The notes: generated by a model not told the origin, from the sequence alone. A stretch of 64,000 nt of DNA from a bacterium (GCA_025774935.1 JALGZK010000002.1:124001-188000), one strand, 5' to 3'. Positions 8,587-17,500 are shown, counted from the stretch's first letter. Made by a program: numbers and translations.

Positions 8587-9897
8587 CTAGGGTGTCCAAG
8601 CGGGACTCTGATAGTCCCCGGCACCACTCGTTATCTTGATCGGCTCGAGCTCGTAGATATCGAGCAGGTAGAGATCAGACTTCCCCCCTGTCTTCATCGT
8701 GTAGACCAGATGCCGGCCATCCGGCGCCCACGAGGGATCCTCCTTCTGTCCCCCTCCGGTCGTCAGTCTCGTTATCTCCTTCGTGTTCACGTCCACGGTA
8801 CAGATCTGAAACACACCGTCCACCCGCGCGGTGAATGCTATGAGCTCCCCCTTGGGAGACCAGTCCGGCGATGTGTTGTAGTACCCCTGGTAGGTGAGCC
8901 GCTCGGCGGTCCCGCCGGCCGCGCTCATCATGTAGATTTGAGGGTTTCCGGATCGGTCGGACACGAACGCCACGCGCCTGTCGTCAGGCGACCAGCACGG
9001 GGAGTTCTCGGTGCTTCTGTTGAACGTCAGCCTCCTCGGGTCGCTGCCGTCCGCGCGCAGGCGATAGACCTCCGGGTTCCCGTCCCGCGAGAGCGTTATC
9101 AAGATCTCGTTCCCACGCTTCGAAACAGCAGGGAACGCGTTCAGCCCCGGAAACCCGGTGATGCGGTGTTCCTCGCCCGTCGAGATCCTGAGCGCGTACG
9201 TCTCCTGTCCGCTCGGCTTGAACCGCGTATAGATGACGCGATCCCTGCTGGGAAACCAGTCCGGGTACATGGACATGGCGTTCTTCTTCGTCGCGCGGCG
9301 CTGATTCGCGCCGTCGTAGTCCATCACGTACACCTGCTGTTCGCCGGTCGCGTTCGAGACGAACGCGATCCTCGACTGCGCGATGCCGACCTCGCCTGTC
9401 AGCTGCTGGAGGATGTCGTCAGCGAGGTTGTGCACGGCGGCTCGCCAGTCCGCGGCCTGTCCGGTGTACCGCCGGCCTAGGATCGCGCGCCCCTGAGCGA
9501 GATCGTAGACTGCCGCCTCCATGACGAGGTTCGTGAGCACGACGCTGATCTCGCCCTTGACGAGAACCTCCCCGCCGAGAGCCAGCCACTCGGGGTAGTC
9601 GATGCTCCTCGTCCGGCGGTCATCCGCCTCGGTCTCATCGACGAACTCGAGGTTGTCGACCGTGCTGAAGTAGCCGGACGTCTCCAGATCGAAGGTGAGA
9701 ACTTCGCGGATCTCCTCGGGGGTCACGAAGCCCGCACCGTCGCCCTCGAAGAGTGCGATCGCAACGATGACCTTCTCGCCGAAGCCCTTCGTGATGCTGA
9801 GGCGGACCTCCGGGGCCCCGGCGTCGGCAAACGTCGCGACGACGATCGCGAGAGCCAGGACCGCTGCGGCCGCCACTCTGGTACGACTTCGCTGCAA
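8587..9897 (-). CDS. tolB: Tol-Pal system beta-propeller protein TolB
   Basis: The N-terminal signal sequence (VAAAAVLALAIVVATFADAG) leads to the TolB N-domain (ALFEGDGAGFVTPEEIREVL and DLETSGYFSTVDNLEF). A six-bladed WD40-like propeller follows, with repeats such as NATGEQQVYVMDYDG, DGNPEVYRLRADGSDPRRLT, SGNPQIYMMSAAGG and DLYLLDIYELEP. TolB is periplasmic and bridges TolA and Pal. I chose the TTG at 9897 (after GAGGAGGTCTC) as start; the open frame extends 14 codons upstream without a better ribosome site. It is transcribed after the TonB/TolA-like gene and before pal. Confidence 0.94.
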   Translation of the reverse strand: MQRSRTRVAAAAVLALAIVVATFADAGAPEVRLSITKGFGEKVIVAIALFEGDGAGFVTPEEIREVLTFDLETSGYFSTVDNLEFVDETEADDRRTRSIDYPEWLALGGEVLVKGEISVVLTNLVMEAAVYDLAQGRAILGRRYTGQAADWRAAVHNLADDILQQLTGEVGIAQSRIAFVSNATGEQQVYVMDYDGANQRRATKKNAMSMYPDWFPSRDRVIYTRFKPSGQETYALRISTGEEHRITGFPGLNAFPAVSKRGNEILITLSRDGNPEVYRLRADGSDPRRLTFNRSTENSPCWSPDDRRVAFVSDRSGNPQIYMMSAAGGTAERLTYQGYYNTSPDWSPKGELIAFTARVDGVFQICTVDVNTKEITRLTTGGGQKEDPSWAPDGRHLVYTMKTGGKSDLYLLDIYELEPIKITSGAGDYQSPAWTP

Positions 9898-9963
9898 GAG
9901 ACCTCCTCGGCAGCACTTCCTTCGCTGCCGGTGAACCACGACGGGGCCGCTCCCTCGAGCGGG

Positions 9964-10692
9964 CTACTCCGGCGCGATTGTGAAATCGATCGTCACGTCC
10001 AGGAAGCTGTCCCGGAAGTCGTCCGGCAGAGGGGGGAACGGGGCGGAGTCCCGGACCGCCTTCGCCGCCGACTGGTCGACCGTCGGCCTCCCCGAGGACT
10101 TCCTGACCGTCACCGCCTCGATCGACCCGCTGCGGCGGATTCTGAACGAGACGGTCGTTCTCAGCGTTTCGCCGCCCAGGAGCCGGGCGCTCGGCTGCTT
10201 CCAGTTGGAGCTGACTTTACCCTGAACGATGGAAAGATACCAGCTGTAAGGGAACCTCGAGGCCTTGACGAGCGCCTGGGTCGACGGGGCCCGCATCTGT
10301 TGTGCCGGCTTCTCCGGCTGCCGCTCGGGCTTCGTGTCCTCCTGCTGCTTGAGCCTCTCGGCCAGACGCTCCTCGAGGCTGGGGCGCTTCTCCGGAGCCG
10401 GCGGGGCCACCCGCGTCGGCGGCTTCTCCGGGATCTCGACGGGCGGCTCCTCCTCGACGACCTCCTCCTCGGGCTCGGGTTCCGGTTCGGGCTCCTCGAT
10501 CTCCTCGACCTCCTCGACCGGAGCCTCTTCCTGTACAGCCGGCGCCTCGACCGGGAGATCGATGAGCTCGACCGCGTAGACGTCGTAGCCGAGGTCGTAG
10601 CTCCGCGTGAGCATCGGGATGAACGGGAGCACGAGGATGAGCACCACGTGGATGATCGCGGATGTGATGAGGATCCTGTTCAAGGTTCCCAA
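9964..10692 (-). CDS. TonB/TolA-like energy-transducing protein
   Basis: Residues 8-28 form the single inner-membrane helix (ILITSAIIHVVLILVLPFI). A long Pro/Glu-rich periplasm-spanning linker follows (runs of PEPEPEPEEE, then a basic KRPSLEERLAERLKQQED region). The C-terminal TonB-like domain contains SSNWKQPSARLLGGE, VSFRIRRSGSIEAVTV and PFPPLPDDF. It occupies the tolA position, directly downstream of tolR and upstream of tolB, so it is the likely TolA equivalent transmitting proton-motive force from TolQR to TolB-Pal. A TonB role in transport cannot be excluded from sequence. Confidence 0.9.
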   Translation of the reverse strand: MGTLNRILITSAIIHVVLILVLPFIPMLTRSYDLGYDVYAVELIDLPVEAPAVQEEAPVEEVEEIEEPEPEPEPEEEVVEEEPPVEIPEKPPTRVAPPAPEKRPSLEERLAERLKQQEDTKPERQPEKPAQQMRAPSTQALVKASRFPYSWYLSIVQGKVSSNWKQPSARLLGGETLRTTVSFRIRRSGSIEAVTVRKSSGRPTVDQSAAKAVRDSAPFPPLPDDFRDSFLDVTIDFTIAPE

Positions 10693-10720
10693 TGACCTCC
10701 CGTCACGCCCCGCAACCCCG

Positions 10721-11131
10721 CTACTGCGCGGGCCGCGTCGCCATCGCGAGCCGTGTGATCCCGACCTCCCTCACCGTGTCGAGCACCTCGATGACCTTCC
10801 CGTACCTGAGCTCCGTGTCGGCCTTGATGACGACCGCCACGTCGTCGCGCGCCGTCTTGATGCTCGACAGTCGGTCCGCGAGGTCCTCGAGCGTGACCCG
10901 CTGGTCCTCGAGGTAGACCCGCTCGTTCTCGGAGACGGTGATCGTGAGCACGTCGCGGACGTCGATGTGCTTCGGCTCCGCCGTCGGGAGGTTCACGTCG
11001 ATGCCCTGCTCGAGCATGGGAGCCACGATGATGAAGATGATGAGGAGCGTCATCATGACGTCGACGAGCGACGTCACGTTGATGTCGCTCATCGGGCCCC
11101 CGTCGTGGTCGCGCTTCCTGCGTCTCGACAT
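10721..11131 (-). CDS. tolR: TolR/ExbD family protein
   Basis: A 136-residue protein with a short basic N-terminus, the hallmark NVTSLVDVMMTLLIIFII membrane segment carrying the conserved Asp used in proton translocation, and a periplasmic domain ending in VVIKADTELRYGKVIEVLDT. It follows the TolQ-type gene by 66 bases and precedes the TonB/TolA-like gene by 28 bases, matching the Tol operon order Q-R-A-B-Pal. Confidence 0.95.
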   Translation of the reverse strand: MSRRRKRDHDGGPMSDINVTSLVDVMMTLLIIFIIVAPMLEQGIDVNLPTAEPKHIDVRDVLTITVSENERVYLEDQRVTLEDLADRLSSIKTARDDVAVVIKADTELRYGKVIEVLDTVREVGITRLAMATRPAQ

Positions 11132-11197
11132 CGACCTCTCGTTCCTCTCATGCGTCGTTGCGGTCGCCGCTTCAGCGGGTTCCCGACCGCATCCGCG

Positions 11198-11884
11198 CTA
11201 CCTCGAGCCGAAGTTCCTCTCCACGGCGGACATGATCTCGGACGAGAAGTTTTCCATTCCCGCCGTCAGTTCTCTCACTCTGTTCATGAGGTAGTTGTAC
11301 CCGACGAGCGCGGGGATCGCCACTGCGAGTCCGGCGACGGTCGTCGTGAGCGCGGCGGACACCCCGGGTGCGACGCTACTGATGCTCGCGCTTCCCGTCA
11401 CGGACATTGCGGCGAACGCCTGCATGATCCCCCAGACCGTTCCGAAGAGCCCCACGAACGGTGACGCGGCCGCAACCGTCGCGAGCACGATGAGATGCCT
11501 TCGAAGATCGAGGACCTCTTCGGAGATCGTGCGCTCGATGCTCCGCTCGAGACCGTCGACCTGGACGATGTTGAGTGGACGCGGAACGCCTGTCTTCCCG
11601 GGACCGCCCTGGATCAGCGCGAGCTCGGCGAGGCCGGCCTCGAGGATCCGGGCGAACGGAGACGGCGAGAACCTCTGCCGGTCGGCGTAGTGGCCGATCA
11701 TCCCATCGGGATTCTCGCGGAACTTCTTGAGGAATCGGAACGACGAGACGCGCGCCTTCCGGATCACGCCGTTCTTGTAGAAGATGATGGCCCAGGCGTA
11801 AATCGAGATGACAAAAAGGAAGACGACGATGCCCTGCCCGAGAAGACCAGACTGCCCTACGCTGGTCAGAAATCCGCTGCCCAC
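11198..11884 (-). CDS. tolQ: TolQ/ExbB/MotA-type proton channel protein
   Basis: From GTG 11884 (after AGGAGGACTCAAGA) the product is 228 residues with three predicted membrane helices: GQGIVVFLFVISIYAWAIIF, AAASPFVGLFGTVWGIMQAF and TTTVAGLAVAIPALVGYNYL. The last two contain the conserved GTVWGI and Ala/Gly-Leu-Ala-Val-Ala-Ile-Pro signatures of the TolQ/ExbB family. It forms the inner-membrane motor with TolR. An earlier ATG would extend it into the end of the upstream gene and is rejected. Confidence 0.95.
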   Translation of the reverse strand: MGSGFLTSVGQSGLLGQGIVVFLFVISIYAWAIIFYKNGVIRKARVSSFRFLKKFRENPDGMIGHYADRQRFSPSPFARILEAGLAELALIQGGPGKTGVPRPLNIVQVDGLERSIERTISEEVLDLRRHLIVLATVAAASPFVGLFGTVWGIMQAFAAMSVTGSASISSVAPGVSAALTTTVAGLAVAIPALVGYNYLMNRVRELTAGMENFSSEIMSAVERNFGSR

Positions 11885-11909
11885 TCTTGAGTCCTCCTGT
11901 CGGTCGAGA

Positions 11910-13340
11910 TTACCGGTCCTTGGTCGTCTCGTCGGCGCTCGCTCGATCGGGTACGGGCTCCACTCCCGGCGACACCGATTCGAGGAACGCGGTCCAGCGG
12001 CGCTCGATGCCGGGGAGCGAGTCCCCGAACGACGCCTCGAGGACCTCGCCTGCGGCCGCCGGCCGCGACGAGGTTGCCGCTGCAAGCCCCTTCAGGCCCT
12101 CCGGGCCGAGCTCCGCGACGGCGAACGACGCGAACGAGCCTGCGGCCGGCTGGCTCTGCCTCTCGTCGAGGCTGGCGTAGAGCGCCGGCTCGATCAGGGT
12201 CTCGAGCCTCGGGAGGACCTTCCTCTCGTGAAGGTCGGCTCCCGCCGCCGCGACGGCCATTCCGGCCCATTCCCCGCCAGCGTAGACGGCCAGGCCGTCA
12301 CGAATGAACGGATTATACACATTCCCCGATGCGTTCGCACCCAGGAGCTTCGTTACTTCGCGTGTCAAGGAGACCTCGATGCCCTCGGCCCTCGCCACAT
12401 GAACGGCATTCGCCCATTCGACCCTGTGCGCGGCCGCAGGGTTATCCGTGATGAGGCGCTTCTCTCCGACTGACGGGTATACGTAGTAGTCTATTCGGTT
12501 CCTGTCGCCGAGGCCGAGCACCTCTCCCGCCCGGGCCTCCGCCCTGAGGATCGCATCCTCCATCTCGTCCAGCACGGGCTCCGGCGTACTTCCGCGGAAG
12601 TGCATCGCACTCCCCCCCACGTCGCGCGACGGCCACCCCGCGTAGGGGTCGATGAACTGCCCGGCGGTGCTCATTCCCCACCAGCTCATCACGAGTACGT
12701 AGAAGAGAGCGAACGCGAGCGTCGCAAGCCGCGCCTTCTGTCTCTCGAGCCCCAAGACCGGCTCCGCCGCGATCGCGAGAAGAACGAACGACCAGATCAG
12801 GAAGAGGTCGACCTGGCGCAGGAGGCTCCAGACGAACGGATTCGCCGCGGGCTCGACGAGGAACGCGAGATTCGCCCCGGTCTCGACGTCCTTCGTGATC
12901 GGGAGCAGGATCGCGAACGAGAGCGCCCCGATCCCCGCCGGCACCGACGCGTACGCGACCGCCGCGAACACGACCTTGAACCGGCTCACTCCTCCGGCGA
13001 GGCTCCCAGCGAGGCGGAAGAAGAGCGCCTCGAGGAGCGTCACGAGCGGTACCCCGACGAGCGCCATCACCACGCCGGACGCGACGAAGGCGGACCCGAC
13101 CGTCTCCGGATCCGCGCCCGAGCGGAACGCCATGCCCCCGAGGAACGTGTCCATGTAGCCGCCTCGCACCGCGAAGACCGCCGACAGCATCGCGGACGCG
13201 GCGACGAACACGAGCGGGGTGATCCAGTGCGGACGTTCGCGCAGCCGCGAGAACGTCTGGTACGGGAAGACAAGAACCAGGGTGAGTGCCGCGATTGGGT
13301 TCAGTGGACGCGTCGGGGTTCCTGCTGGCTCGTCCGTCAT
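11910..13340 (-). CDS. YIP1-type membrane domain fused to a degenerate gluzincin-like domain
   Basis: The first half (to about residue 235) has five to six hydrophobic helices in the style of bacterial YIP1-family proteins (LTLVLVFPYQTFSRLRERP is characteristic). The second half resembles the peptidase-MA-like fold: SLTREVTKLLG followed by FIRDGLAVYAGGEW, where active relatives have HExTH and (W/L)xEGLAVYxxG. At 12348-12362 the zinc motif reads REVTK, so both His ligands are lost and catalysis is unlikely. It ends 25 bases before tolQ, suggesting a structural role in the envelope or Tol machinery. ATG 13340 gives an N-terminus without upstream Arg/Pro-rich noise. Confidence 0.8.
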   Translation of the reverse strand: MTDEPAGTPTRPLNPIAALTLVLVFPYQTFSRLRERPHWITPLVFVAASAMLSAVFAVRGGYMDTFLGGMAFRSGADPETVGSAFVASGVVMALVGVPLVTLLEALFFRLAGSLAGGVSRFKVVFAAVAYASVPAGIGALSFAILLPITKDVETGANLAFLVEPAANPFVWSLLRQVDLFLIWSFVLLAIAAEPVLGLERQKARLATLAFALFYVLVMSWWGMSTAGQFIDPYAGWPSRDVGGSAMHFRGSTPEPVLDEMEDAILRAEARAGEVLGLGDRNRIDYYVYPSVGEKRLITDNPAAAHRVEWANAVHVARAEGIEVSLTREVTKLLGANASGNVYNPFIRDGLAVYAGGEWAGMAVAAAGADLHERKVLPRLETLIEPALYASLDERQSQPAAGSFASFAVAELGPEGLKGLAAATSSRPAAAGEVLEASFGDSLPGIERRWTAFLESVSPGVEPVPDRASADETTKDR

Positions 13341-13435
13341 CGGGGATCTCGCTCTTGCTGGGAATCTCGAACGACGAGAACGTCCGGGGGCGTTCAAGCC
13401 CACCGGAGACGCGCCAACGGGGCATGTTGGGAGGG

Positions 13436-13465
13436 AGAGTACTACCGGATTGGCCCGGGTGTCAA
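13436..13465 (-). promoter_or_regulatory. Promoter for the YIP1-Tol operon
   Basis: TTGACA (13465-13460), 18-base spacer, TACTCT (13441-13436) on the minus strand. The -35 is a perfect consensus. The predicted start is about 90 bases upstream of the YIP1-type gene. Confidence 0.5.
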
Positions 13466-13523
13466 GGAGTGAGAATCGGGAGAAGCGGGTCGTGCAGCGG
13501 CGCGGAACACAGCCTCGTGCCCG

Positions 13524-14405
13524 TCACGCGCCGATGGACCGCATCGTCCGCTTCCGCCCATTGAACGTCGCGAGCTCCGAGACTCCCGCCCTCGTCAGGA
13601 GCCTGAGGGCGAGGTCGAAGTCCATGCCGACCTGCTCCGGCCGGTGCGCGTCCGACCCGAGCGTCACGGGGACGCCCCTTTCCACGCACGCACGAAGGAA
13701 CGGGAGCGTCGGGTAGACGTCCAGGGCGGTCTTACGGAGCCCGGAAGTATTGATCTCCACGACGACGTCGGCCTCCGCGAGCGCCGACGCGGCCTCCGCA
13801 TAGAGCTCGTCGAGCGGGAGGTTCGTAGTGATCCCGTGCTTCTTCACGAGGTCCGGGTGCGCCATGATGTCGAACCCGCCCTCCCGCGCGGCCTCGCAGA
13901 AGAGCTCGAAGTAGCGGGCATAGGTCGCGTCCGGGTCGCGCCCGACGTAGCTCGAGAGACGACGGCTGTCGCCGAACCCCCAACCGTCGATGTAGTGGAC
14001 GGAGCCATAGATGTAGTCGAACTCGTACGGCTCGACCAGCTTCCAGCTCTCGTCCATCTGTCCCGGGAGGTAGTCCATCTCGATCCCGAGGCGAATCTCC
14101 ATCTCCTCGACGTCCGCCTGGACGTCGCGCACGAGCTCGACGTAGCGGGGGAGATCCCCGGGAGCCATGCTGAGGTACGGGTCGCGGATCCCGGGCAGTG
14201 GAACGTGATCGGAGAACCCGATCTCGGGAAGCCCCTTCGCGATGGCCTCGCGAACGTAGTCCTCGGGCTCCCCGAACGCGTGGCCGCAGAGCTTCGTGTG
14301 GATGTGATAGTCAACGAGGCGGCCGTAGCTCTCACGATCGAGCTCCCGCGCCGCCCTCGTCCAGTTCAGGAACCGTCTCCTGACTCCCCGCCGTACCCTC
14401 TTCAC
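13524..14405 (-). CDS. PHP-domain phosphatase, histidinol-phosphatase (HisK/HisJ)-like
   Basis: A 293-residue PHP fold with the metal-binding motifs DYHIHTKLCGHA, GFSDHVPL, IEMDYL, GSVHYIDGW, MAHPDLVKK and GSDAHRPEQVG in the expected order. Histidinol-phosphate phosphatases of this type release phosphate in histidine biosynthesis. The family also includes phosphoesterases of other specificity, and no his genes are nearby, so the substrate is inferred. GTG 14405 follows GGGGGAGAGG; no ATG lies upstream of the first motif. Confidence 0.85.
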   Translation of the reverse strand: MKRVRRGVRRRFLNWTRAARELDRESYGRLVDYHIHTKLCGHAFGEPEDYVREAIAKGLPEIGFSDHVPLPGIRDPYLSMAPGDLPRYVELVRDVQADVEEMEIRLGIEMDYLPGQMDESWKLVEPYEFDYIYGSVHYIDGWGFGDSRRLSSYVGRDPDATYARYFELFCEAAREGGFDIMAHPDLVKKHGITTNLPLDELYAEAASALAEADVVVEINTSGLRKTALDVYPTLPFLRACVERGVPVTLGSDAHRPEQVGMDFDLALRLLTRAGVSELATFNGRKRTMRSIGA

Positions 14406-14429
14406 CCTCTCCCCCGATCAGGGTTCGGT

Positions 14430-14969
14430 TCAGTTCTCCTGTGCAGGCTCCTCGATGAGTCCGAGTGCGCGCCCCGTCCGTCCCGCGGCGACCGACACGA
14501 CGGCGTAGAGGCGCTCCGCCGGGCCCTCGGCGAAGACCTCCGCGAGCACCGCCCCGGTCTCGCGAGAGCGGATCTCGCCGGAGACCACGAAGCTCCCGCG
14601 CGTCCACTCCAGGCTGAGAACCGCGATCCCTTCGACTTCGGCGGACTCGTCGTCGATCATGCGGATGTCGAGCTCCGTTTCCCCTTCGAGGATTCGGGCA
14701 AACTGACGCGCCGCCATGTGCGACATGGAGTCGGCCGACGCCGGAAGAAGCTCCTCCGGGGCGTCGACCGCAACGGGAAGGATCCCCAGGCTCGCGATCG
14801 GCGCCGCGGGAGGAGTCACCTCCATCGAGCACTTGACGACTCCGACCACGATCGCGGTGATACTCACGACGAGGAGAATGCGGAGCGCGAGCGGCTGTGA
14901 TGCCCAGCCGCCTGCGGGCTTCGCCTCAGGCTCCCCCGGTCGCTCTGGGGGCTGCGTCGTGTCGCTCAT
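14430..14969 (-). CDS. Single-pass membrane protein of unknown function (179 aa)
   Basis: Unrecognised. A Pro/Glu-rich cytoplasmic tail of about 25 residues precedes one membrane helix (ALRILLVVSITAIVVGVV). An extracytoplasmic domain follows, with alternating beta-like segments (IAVLSLEWTRGSFVVSGEIR, ETGAVLAEVFAEG). The domain has a motif order reminiscent of a small lipid- or peptide-binding sheet but no known signature. It lies between the symporter (35 bases upstream) and the PHP phosphatase (25 bases downstream), so it may be in one transcript with them. Confidence 0.75.
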   Translation of the reverse strand: MSDTTQPPERPGEPEAKPAGGWASQPLALRILLVVSITAIVVGVVKCSMEVTPPAAPIASLGILPVAVDAPEELLPASADSMSHMAARQFARILEGETELDIRMIDDESAEVEGIAVLSLEWTRGSFVVSGEIRSRETGAVLAEVFAEGPAERLYAVVSVAAGRTGRALGLIEEPAQEN

Positions 14970-15003
14970 TCAACCGACTCCGTCAGCCGTGAGAACCCCT
15001 CAG

Positions 15004-16473
15004 TCATGACCCGTTCGGCCCGTCTTCCCCCCACGCCCGCTCGACCACGGCGTGCGGAGGGGGCTCCGTCAGGAGGCTCACGACCACGAACACGATGAGT
15101 GAGGCCAAGACTCCTGGGATGAATCCATGTACTCCGAGCGGGCGGCCGGCGACCATCCACGCGAGAGCCGTCGCCGTGCCAATCACCATCGAACACATCG
15201 CGCCTGCGCGCGTCCCCCGCTTCCAGTATACACCCAGCACGACCGGCCACAGACAGGCCGATGCGACGACCGCCCAAGAGAACGCAGTGATCTCGAGGAT
15301 GAGTGCCGGCGGCTTGAGCGCGACGAGGAGCGATACGAACCCCGCCCCGAGGCTCGCGACGCGAGCGAGGAGGACGGTTCGCGGGCCCTCTGCCGGCTTG
15401 TCGCCCCGTTCGCGTCGCCTCCTGTCACCGAAGAGATCCTGCACGATCGCCCCGCTCACGATGATGAGGACCGACGCGAAGGTCGACATGCCAGCCGCCA
15501 TCACGCCGGCGAGGAAGATCGCCCCGCCCCACGGGTTCAGCACCTGCTGCGTCAGAAGCGGAATCGCGAGGTCCGGGTTCGAGAGCGGAGGGAGGATCAG
15601 CCGGGACAGAGCTCCCGTCAGGTACGGGAAGAGCGCCATCGCTCCCCCGACCGTCGCCAGGACCGTCCCGAGACGAAGCACGCGCGTGCCCTTCATCGAG
15701 TAGAACCGGACGATGAGCTGGGGCATTCCCCACACGCCGAAGCTCACGATGAGCGCATACGAGACGAGACCGCCCCATCCCCAGATCCCGGGCGTCGTGA
15801 CGTATCCGCTGTCGATAGCGGCGAGCTTCGCCGCGCCCTGTGAGAGGCCACCGACCGCGCTCAGTGTCGCGAATGCGAGGAGAAGAAGCCCGAAGATCAT
15901 GATCCACGCCTGGACGAAGCTCGTCCAGACGACGGCGAGGTAGCCTCCGATCGAGACGTAGATGAGGATGATGACCCCGGCGATGAGGACGCCGGTGACG
16001 TAGGGGATTCCCATGAGTCCTTCCATGATACGCCCCATCCCCTGGAGGACGCTCACGTTGTAGACGATCATGAAGACGAAGATGATGAGGGCCGAGAACA
16101 CCTCCGCGTTCCGCGCGTCGTACCGCCTGCCGATGAACCCCGGGATCGTCATCGTGTTGAGCCGCTTCGTGAACTGCCAGACGCGCTTGCCGAGAACGAT
16201 CCACGCGAGCGTGCAGCCGATGAGGACGTTGCCGGCGGCCACCCACAGCGTCGACATACCGAATCGATAGCCGAACGCCCCACCCCCGATGATTACGACC
16301 GAGCTGAAGTATGCCGCCACGAACGAGAACGCGGTCACCCACGGTCCGACCTGCCGGCCGCCGATGTAGAAGTCCTCGGCGCTCTTCGTCCGCTTCGCCA
16401 TCCAGAGCCCGAGCGCAATGAGGAGGGCGAGGTACACGCCGAGAACGGTTCCGTAGATCGCGACGCTACTCAT
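15004..16473 (-). CDS. Sodium:solute symporter (SSS family)
   Basis: A 489-residue, roughly 13-helix membrane protein. The N-terminal KRTKSAEDFYIGGRQVGPW segment, the FSFVAAYFSSVVIIGGGAF helix, and the GVMAAGMSTFASVLIIVSGA helix (Na-binding Ser/Thr region) are typical of the PutP/PanF/SGLT family. It imports an organic solute with Na+; the substrate cannot be inferred. The start ATG overlaps the stop of a 43-residue upstream ORF (shared ATGAGTAG), a pairing characteristic of a symporter subfamily with a dedicated small subunit. Confidence 0.93.
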   Translation of the reverse strand: MSSVAIYGTVLGVYLALLIALGLWMAKRTKSAEDFYIGGRQVGPWVTAFSFVAAYFSSVVIIGGGAFGYRFGMSTLWVAAGNVLIGCTLAWIVLGKRVWQFTKRLNTMTIPGFIGRRYDARNAEVFSALIIFVFMIVYNVSVLQGMGRIMEGLMGIPYVTGVLIAGVIILIYVSIGGYLAVVWTSFVQAWIMIFGLLLLAFATLSAVGGLSQGAAKLAAIDSGYVTTPGIWGWGGLVSYALIVSFGVWGMPQLIVRFYSMKGTRVLRLGTVLATVGGAMALFPYLTGALSRLILPPLSNPDLAIPLLTQQVLNPWGGAIFLAGVMAAGMSTFASVLIIVSGAIVQDLFGDRRRRERGDKPAEGPRTVLLARVASLGAGFVSLLVALKPPALILEITAFSWAVVASACLWPVVLGVYWKRGTRAGAMCSMVIGTATALAWMVAGRPLGVHGFIPGVLASLIVFVVVSLLTEPPPHAVVERAWGEDGPNGS

Positions 16474-16597
16474 CGGGCGTCCCCCCGTCGTCGCGGGACG
16501 AACTCACGAGCGCCCACACGATCGACGCGGCGATGCTCGCGAAGATCACGAGAATGGCCGCGAAGGTGGACCACGGAAGGCCGAGCGGACCCGGCAT
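16466..16597 (-). CDS. Symporter small accessory protein (43 aa)
   Basis: Starts at ATG 16597 after AAGGAGGTTCC and reads MPGPLGLPWSTFAAIL, then a single membrane helix (VIFASIAASIVWALV) and a polar tail ending DDGGTPDE. The stop overlaps the symporter start by eight bases, so translation is almost certainly coupled. Very short single-helix partners with an MPG..G..W opening are known next to SSS-family symporters. The role is probably assembly or stability of the transporter. Too short for most gene finders. Confidence 0.85.
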   Translation of the reverse strand: MPGPLGLPWSTFAAILVIFASIAASIVWALVSSSRDDGGTPDE

Positions 16598-16630
16598 GGA
16601 ACCTCCTTGAAGAAGTGCTGGCGGAGAGCC

Positions 16631-17500
16631 CTAGAAGAACTTGTAGTAGATGCGCATGTACGGAGCGAAGTCGAACTCGTACGGGTTGTAGTTCGTCGCG
16701 CCGTGCGCCCACATGGAGATCATGCTGCTGAAGCCGACGGTCCATTCCTCGCCGTTGAAGCAGAAGCCGGGACAGGCGTAGACACGGTAGTAATCCACAC
16801 CCGGCTCCGCAACGTAGGCCTTGAACTCCCAGAGCGCCGACCAGTCGTCCGTGATGTCGCCCTCGAGGGTCAACCAAGCGATCCCGAATTCCTTTACATC
16901 TCTTCCGCCCGTACCTTGGCCATTGAACCAGTAGGCGGCGGCGATGTGTCCCTTCATGACGCCTACCTCGCCGGACGCGACGGCGCCGAGGGAGACGCCC
17001 CACGAACCGGTCGAAAGGCAGAGAAGACCGTCGCCGTCGATGCCCTCGGTTTCACCGGTAGGGATCCTTACACCGGTCAGGATCGCGACCCTCGGGTAAC
17101 CGCTGTCACTCTTGTAGATCTGGATCTTGGGATCGATGATGATGTCGCCGAAGCCGGAGTTCGTGCCATTGTTGCTGTCCCCCGGAAGGTCTTGCGACCG
17201 GACGTGGTACGGCAGCCACCCACGGATCGTGAGCCAATCCGTGGCGCCATAGTAGACCCTCGGCACCGTCGCGAAGAACGTCCGCCCGCCGTTTGGGAAG
17301 CCCGCACCATCCCAACCCCCGCCGTTCCAGGGCCCGTCCTCCCACGTCTTGGTGTAGCTCTGATAGACCACCCACGTGTCCATCATCCACTTACCCTTGG
17401 GGAGCACGTTCGCCGTGAGGCCGACGATCGGGGCGGCCGAACTGAGGGCCGTGACGCCGAGCAGAATGCCTGCCGCGAGAGCGATCGCGGTCTTCCTCAT
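16631..17500 (-). CDS. Predicted outer-membrane beta-barrel protein (transporter/MetA-like)
   Basis: From ATG 17500 (289 aa): signal peptide (MRKTAIALAAGILLGVTALS) followed by alternating amphipathic strands, e.g. WMMDTWVVYQSYTKTW, FFATVPRVYYGATDWLTIRG and RVAILTGVRIPTGE. It ends in a terminal Phe (RIYYKFF), the usual last-strand signal for BAM-dependent barrels. The GFGDIIIDPK and TGVRIPTGE segments resemble the phenol-degradation MetA/putative transporter barrel family. It lies immediately upstream of the symporter pair, so it could be the outer-membrane entry for the same solute. Two Cys pairs occur in loops (LLCLSTG; ACPGFCF). Confidence 0.8.
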   Translation of the reverse strand: MRKTAIALAAGILLGVTALSSAAPIVGLTANVLPKGKWMMDTWVVYQSYTKTWEDGPWNGGGWDGAGFPNGGRTFFATVPRVYYGATDWLTIRGWLPYHVRSQDLPGDSNNGTNSGFGDIIIDPKIQIYKSDSGYPRVAILTGVRIPTGETEGIDGDGLLCLSTGSWGVSLGAVASGEVGVMKGHIAAAYWFNGQGTGGRDVKEFGIAWLTLEGDITDDWSALWEFKAYVAEPGVDYYRVYACPGFCFNGEEWTVGFSSMISMWAHGATNYNPYEFDFAPYMRIYYKFF

